Assembly: GCA_022567055.1 (NCBI GenBank)
Contig: JADFHU010000147.1
Location: forward strand, 1 to 9,845
DNA: 9,845 bases
Reading direction: 5' to 3'
Source of the DNA: Planctomycetota bacterium
Lineage (GTDB): Bacteria > Planctomycetota > Phycisphaerae > Sedimentisphaerales > Anaerobacaceae
Position numbers and translations under genes: made by a program. Under the pieces are notes generated by a model. It was not told the DNA's origin. It ran no database searches and saw only the letters and a program-made list of their open reading frames with translations. This document shows, in pieces, positions 6,734 through 9,845 of this stretch (its first letter is position 1; the number at the start of each line of letters is the position of its first letter).

Positions 6734-7849
6734 ATGACACCGCAACCCCTCACACTCATGGATCCCAGTTTCGACGCTTGGTCCCCCACCCAGGACCCGG
6801 CCCGGCAATGCGCCGTGATGATGAGCGGGGGCGTTGACAGTAGCGTTGCAGCACACCTCTTGAAACGGGCCGGGTGGGATGTCGTGGGCGTGACGATGAA
6901 AATTCCCATCACCTGCAGCAGCGGCAAACGGGGATGTTGCGGGGCCGATGCGGCCCTCGTGTGTCATGAATTGGGCATTGCGCACTACTACGTGGATGCC
7001 ACGGAGATGTTTCGTCACCACATCATTGACGCCTTCCAAGCGGCCTATGCCGACGCGCGCACCCCGAATCCCTGCGTTGACTGCAATTCCGTCCTAAAGT
7101 TCTGGCTGCTTTGGGATCTCTTGGAAGAGGCATTCGGCGTGTCTGCCGTGGCCACCGGTCACTATGCCCAAGTCTGTTTCGAAGAAGGCAAGGCGCGCCT
7201 CTGTCGGGGCAAAGATGAGGGCAAGGATCAAAGCTACTTTCTCTACGGCATCAAACAGGAGCGATTGTCTCGTTTGCTGCTGCCCCTCGGCGGGCTCACG
7301 AAGCGAGAGGTCCGTGCCGTGGCCGCGGAGATCGGTCTCTGTGTTGCAGACAAAGCCGAGAGCATGGAACTCTGCTTCGCCGGTGAAGGCAACTACCGTG
7401 ACGCGTTGACCGTGGCACAGGCGCGAACGGAAGGGGCCTTGACCGACATGCAGGGCAATATTATAGGTACCCACCGAGGTATTGCGAACTACACCTTAGG
7501 GCAACGCAAGGGACTCGGTTTTGCCGGCGGCAGACCGCTCTATGTGGGACGCATCGACGCCGCTGCAAACACCGTGGCATTGGGCGGACGTGAAGAGGTG
7601 TGCGCCCGGGTCATCGAGGTGAAAGACCTCAATGTTTTGGATCGAGAAGGTCTGATCCCCAACCGCCCCCTGGGGGCGAAGATCCGATCTTATGGAGAGC
7701 CCAAATCCTGTTTTCTTCGGGAGGTCGCAGAGGATCGCATGACGGTGGAATTCGACGAGCCGCAGTTTGCACCCTGTCCGGGGCAACGGCTGGTCCTCTA
7801 TGGCGCCGACCACCATGTGATCGGGGGGGGCACCATCTTTTTGTCCTAG
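6734..7849 (+). CDS. mnmA: tRNA-specific 2-thiouridylase MnmA
   Basis: A 371-residue protein, matching MnmA length (E. coli 368). It thiolates C2 of the wobble uridine 34 in tRNA-Lys, -Glu and -Gln using ATP to adenylate the base. Seen in order: PP-loop SGGVDSS at 31-37, the GCCGADAA segment, TPNPCVDCN with Cys114 and Cys117, ATGHYA, DQSYFL, SMELCF with Cys214, NYTLGQRKGLG in the central domain, and a C-terminal beta-barrel ending in PGQRLVLYG and GGGTI. Cys117 and Cys214 match E. coli Cys102 and Cys199; Cys114 replaces E. coli Asp99, giving a three-Cys site. The first ATG leaves about 30 residues before the PP-loop; an internal ATG at 6758 (Met9) is an alternative start, and neither has a good SD. 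Being between cysK and larE suggests co-regulation of sulfur supply with a sulfur user. Confidence 0.92.
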   Translation: MTPQPLTLMDPSFDAWSPTQDPARQCAVMMSGGVDSSVAAHLLKRAGWDVVGVTMKIPITCSSGKRGCCGADAALVCHELGIAHYYVDATEMFRHHIIDAFQAAYADARTPNPCVDCNSVLKFWLLWDLLEEAFGVSAVATGHYAQVCFEEGKARLCRGKDEGKDQSYFLYGIKQERLSRLLLPLGGLTKREVRAVAAEIGLCVADKAESMELCFAGEGNYRDALTVAQARTEGALTDMQGNIIGTHRGIANYTLGQRKGLGFAGGRPLYVGRIDAAANTVALGGREEVCARVIEVKDLNVLDREGLIPNRPLGAKIRSYGEPKSCFLREVAEDRMTVEFDEPQFAPCPGQRLVLYGADHHVIGGGTIFLS

Positions 7850-7863
7850 ATCGAGACATCGCT

Positions 7864-8697
7864 ATGTCACTAGAAGAGAAATATCAATCACTCCAGGCCC
7901 GACTGCGGGAACTGGGCAGAGTCATTGTCGCTTTTTCGGGCGGCGTGGACAGCACCTTTCTGCTGAAGGCGGCAGTGGATACCCTGGGGGCAGACAAGGT
8001 CTTGCCCGTTCTGGGCGTGAGTCCTTCCCTGGCTCAGTTTCAGCATGACCAGGCCAAGCAGTGGGCCGCCGCCATCGGCGTTCCTCTGCTGGAAACGCCG
8101 GTGTTGGAGCTGGATGACGCCCGCTACCGGGCCAACCAAGGGGACCGTTGTTTTCACTGCAAATCGCATCTCTACCAGACCTTGGCCAAGGTCGGGGCGA
8201 CACACGGCATTGACGCCATCGTCTGTGGTAGCAACTTAGACGATCAGGATGACTATCGGCCCGGCAATCGGGCTGCGAAGGATCTAGGCGTCCACAGCCC
8301 CTTGATGCAGGCGGGGCTGACGAAGGAGAACATCCGAGAATTGAGTCGACAGTTGGGTCTGCCCACGGCAGATCTGCCGGCCTCGCCCTGTCTGGCCTCA
8401 CGCATGACCTATGGGTTGGAAGTGACCGAAGAGCGGCTCAAGCAGGTAGAAGAGGCGGAGGCGTTCCTGCGGGAGCTGGGCTTCGTTGAATTCCGCGTGC
8501 GTCACCATGGCAGCATCGCTCGAATCGAGGTCGTCCCTGCCGATTTTACGCGGATTGTGGACCCAAACCACAGCGGGCAGATCATGGCCAAACTCAAATC
8601 TCTCGGCTTCAACTATGTGACGTTGGACTTGCAGGGCTTCCGCTCGGGTTCGTTGAATGAGGCGCTATCTGAGCGAGAGAAGAAGACGCATGGATAG
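7864..8697 (+). CDS. larE: LarE-like ATP-dependent sulfur transferase (PP-loop)
   Basis: A 277-residue PP-loop ATPase. LarE adenylates the carboxylates of a nicotinate-derived dinucleotide and inserts sulfur to build the nickel-pincer cofactor. SGGVDS is at 25-30. Cys96 and Cys99 (RCFHCK) plus Cys176 (SPCLASR) form a three-Cys set; L. plantarum LarE has only the last one as a sacrificial sulfur donor, while three-Cys forms such as Thermotoga LarE bind a 4Fe-4S cluster and can act catalytically. The start at 7864 (MSLEEKYQSLQARL) fits the family. The frame is open back to 7600, but that part overlaps mnmA in another frame and has no LarE similarity. The gene lies 14 bp after mnmA. No larB, larC or larA is in the window, so the acceptor could be the pincer cofactor or another molecule. 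Confidence 0.9.
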   Translation: MSLEEKYQSLQARLRELGRVIVAFSGGVDSTFLLKAAVDTLGADKVLPVLGVSPSLAQFQHDQAKQWAAAIGVPLLETPVLELDDARYRANQGDRCFHCKSHLYQTLAKVGATHGIDAIVCGSNLDDQDDYRPGNRAAKDLGVHSPLMQAGLTKENIRELSRQLGLPTADLPASPCLASRMTYGLEVTEERLKQVEEAEAFLRELGFVEFRVRHHGSIARIEVVPADFTRIVDPNHSGQIMAKLKSLGFNYVTLDLQGFRSGSLNEALSEREKKTHG

Positions 8698-8710
8698 AGC
8701 CCTCCAAAGG

Positions 8711-8836
8711 TAGTAATCAGGGATCAGTTTTAAGTTTTAGGTTTTAAGTTTTAAGTAAACAGTCCCTGCTGCCAATCCGCCCACTGCTTACTTAACACTT
8801 AGACACCTAAAACTGATCACTGACCACTCATCACTG
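8711..8836. repeat. Large imperfect inverted repeat (TCAGT/TTAAGT type) between convergent genes
   Basis: The 141-bp gap between larE and the convergent ParA-type gene is almost filled by two arms of roughly 50 nt. GATCAGTTTTA (8722-8732) matches TAAAACTGATC (8808-8818) perfectly, and TTAAGTAAACAGT (8751-8763) matches ACTGCTTACTTAA (8783-8795) at 12 of 13 positions, with a loop of about 19 nt. The left arm also has direct TTTTAAG/TTTTAGG repeats at 8728-8754. The outer ends (TAGTAATCAG and TCATCACTG) resemble the repeat at 5501-5616. A bidirectional RNA hairpin separating two convergent transcripts is plausible; there is no single strong U-tract. Confidence 0.65.
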
Positions 8837-8838
8837 CC

Positions 8839-9627
8839 TCAAACGGCGACCCTACTGAGCCGCGCCATGCGTTCAAGGACTTCCCTTGCCATGGCCCGAT
8901 ACTCAACGGCCCCTTTGTCCTTCGGTGCATAGGTCAGCACGGATTCCCCGGCACTGGGCGCTTCTGCGAGGCGTACACTGCGGTGGATGACCGTTTCAAA
9001 GACGAGGCTGCCGAAGAATTCCCGTAACTGTTGCTGAATCTGCCGGCACAGAACGGTCCGTTCTTCGACAAAGGTCAACAGGAGTCCCAGCGCTTTGACG
9101 TTGCAGGGATAGAATTGCTTGCGGGCCACATGTAGGGTGCCCAGCATCCTCTTGAGGCTCTCCAGAGCGTAGTAGTGGGCTTGCACGGTGATGATCACCT
9201 CGTCACTGGCAATCAGGATGTTGAGCATGAGCAGGCTCAGGGCGGGGGCGCAGTCAATGATACAGTAATCGTAGTGCTTGCCCAGGAGTCCCAGTTTCTT
9301 GGAGAGGATCATCTCCCTGCCGGCTGTGGCGCGAAGATCCAGCTCAGCGGTGCCGAGCTTGAAATTACTGGGGATGAGGTCAAGACCGGATATCTTGGAA
9401 TGCACGACGACATTCGACATGGACATGTCTTTGTCCACCAGCACGTCGTAGATCGATGTCGGGATCCGATTGGGATCGATGCCCAGACCCAGACAGGCGT
9501 GCCCTTGGGGATCGAGATCGACCAGCAAGACTCTCTTGTCCTGCATGGCGATGCCGGCGGCGAGATTGATTGCCGTGGTGGTCTTGGCACACCCACCTTT
9601 TTGGTTTGCCACTGCGATCGTTTTCAT
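8839..9627 (-). CDS. ParA/Soj-family partitioning ATPase
   Basis: A 262-residue ParA/MinD-superfamily P-loop ATPase. Members dimerise on ATP, usually bind DNA nonspecifically, and position chromosomes, plasmids or large complexes. The deviant Walker A reads KGGCAKTTT at 10-18 with signature Lys10 and Lys15. VLLVDLDPQGHA is the Walker A' region and YCIIDCAPALS the Walker B. The C-terminal LAEAPSAGESVLTYAPKDKGAVEYRAMAREV matches chromosomal Soj/ParA. There is no N-terminal helix-turn-helix, so it is the small Soj type. Start: ATG at 9627 gives MKTIAVANQKGG; a GTG directly before it (9630) is an alternative, and the SD is weak (AGG at 9642-9640). No ParB is visible on its downstream side; upstream lies beyond the window. 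It has no evident link to sulfur metabolism. Confidence 0.9.
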   Translation of the reverse strand: MKTIAVANQKGGCAKTTTAINLAAGIAMQDKRVLLVDLDPQGHACLGLGIDPNRIPTSIYDVLVDKDMSMSNVVVHSKISGLDLIPSNFKLGTAELDLRATAGREMILSKKLGLLGKHYDYCIIDCAPALSLLMLNILIASDEVIITVQAHYYALESLKRMLGTLHVARKQFYPCNVKALGLLLTFVEERTVLCRQIQQQLREFFGSLVFETVIHRSVRLAEAPSAGESVLTYAPKDKGAVEYRAMAREVLERMARLSRVAV

Positions 9628-9630
9628 CAC

Positions 9631-9845
9631 TACTGTGAACCTGGAGAAACTCCTTCGGGACGTCTTTCATGGGGCTGCCGGGACCGCTCAGTCATCAGCA
9701 TTCCCTGTAGCGCGTTAGCGTTCATCTACAGCACGTACCCATGGCCATAGAACGCATTTCGGTTTGAAGGGGGTTCGACTGTAGGGGCAACACGGCCTTT
9801 CCCGTAAATTCAGTTCCGCGGTGCGGCCCGGAAGACTCCCGGCGC
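9631..9845. other. Non-coding region upstream of the ParA-type gene
   Basis: No plausible gene is seen on either strand. It should hold the ParA-type promoter on the - strand, but no convincing -35/-10 pair was found. Visible structure: GGAGAAACTCC (9643-9653), a 4-bp inverted repeat with 3-nt loop close to the start; a TCAGTCATCAG stretch (9688-9698) like the intergenic repeats elsewhere in the window; and the inverted repeat at 9705-9731. Confidence 0.5.
9705..9731. repeat. Small inverted repeat CTGTAG...CTACAG upstream of ParA-type gene
   Basis: CTGTAG (9705-9710) pairs with CTACAG (9726-9731). Directly inside, CGC (9711-9713) pairs with GCG (9718-9720) around GTTA, leaving a 5-nt TTCAT bulge on one side. 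It lies about 80-100 bp before the ParA-type start, a reasonable place for an operator or a REP-like element; function is unknown. Confidence 0.4.

Noticed and set aside
7600..7863. N-terminal extension of the LarE frame (365-residue version)
   Set aside because: It overlaps the 3' part of mnmA in another frame, has no resemblance to LarE, and the ATG at 7864 gives the normal LarE length and beginning.
9175..9750. + strand frame opposite the ParA-type gene and running into its upstream region
   Set aside because: Antisense to a gene with full Walker motifs; the translation shows no recognisable domain.

Overview
The window is a bacterial chromosomal segment (G+C-rich, roughly 58-60% by eye) carrying a sulfur-assimilation and sulfur-trafficking locus. 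Eight co-oriented genes fill 1-8697 on the + strand, and one convergent ParA-type ATPase lies on the - strand at 8839-9627. The combination of a CysN/CysC-like end, a siroheme reductase with a TusA tail, an E1-like enzyme, a JAMM peptidase, CysK, MnmA and LarE, together with TCAGT-rich intergenic repeats, reminds me of Nitrospirota (Nitrospira-like) genomes. That placement is recollection and inference, not something the window proves.

Region 1 (1-5518) is probably one operon. It runs from the 3' end of a CysC-like (APS-kinase-like) coding region cut by the window edge, to an O-acetylhomoserine sulfhydrylase-family PLP enzyme, a 795-residue siroheme/4Fe-4S nitrite/sulfite reductase fused to a helical domain and a C-terminal TusA-like domain, a MoeB/ThiF/HesA-type E1 adenylyltransferase, and a JAMM/MPN+ peptidase of the Mec type. 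Gaps are 15-50 bp. The reductase start sits in a perfect 7-bp hairpin that also contains its Shine-Dalgarno sequence.

Region 2 (5519-5807) is a non-coding gap. It starts with a TCAGTAA-type inverted repeat that supplies the last codons and the stop of the JAMM gene, and it holds a possible promoter for the next unit.

Region 3 (5808-8697) is a second tight unit: cysK, mnmA and larE, with gaps of 5 and 14 bp. The two neighbouring PP-loop sulfur-transfer enzymes both carry a CxxC plus a distant Cys, the layout associated with 4Fe-4S-dependent sulfuration.

Region 4 (8698-9845) holds a second TCAGT/TTAAGT inverted repeat between the convergent larE and parA-like genes, then the ParA-type gene and its upstream region with a small inverted repeat.

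Read together, sulfate activation (CysN/C) leads to sulfite, which the reductase reduces. Sulfide can enter homocysteine (MetY-type) or cysteine (CysK). The TusA tail, the E1 enzyme and the JAMM peptidase suggest a protein-bound route as well: sulfur carried as persulfide, then thiocarboxylate, then released as cysteine, as in the CysO-CysM-Mec pathway of mycobacteria. MnmA and LarE are downstream sulfur users. The ubiquitin-like carrier this scheme needs is not in the window.
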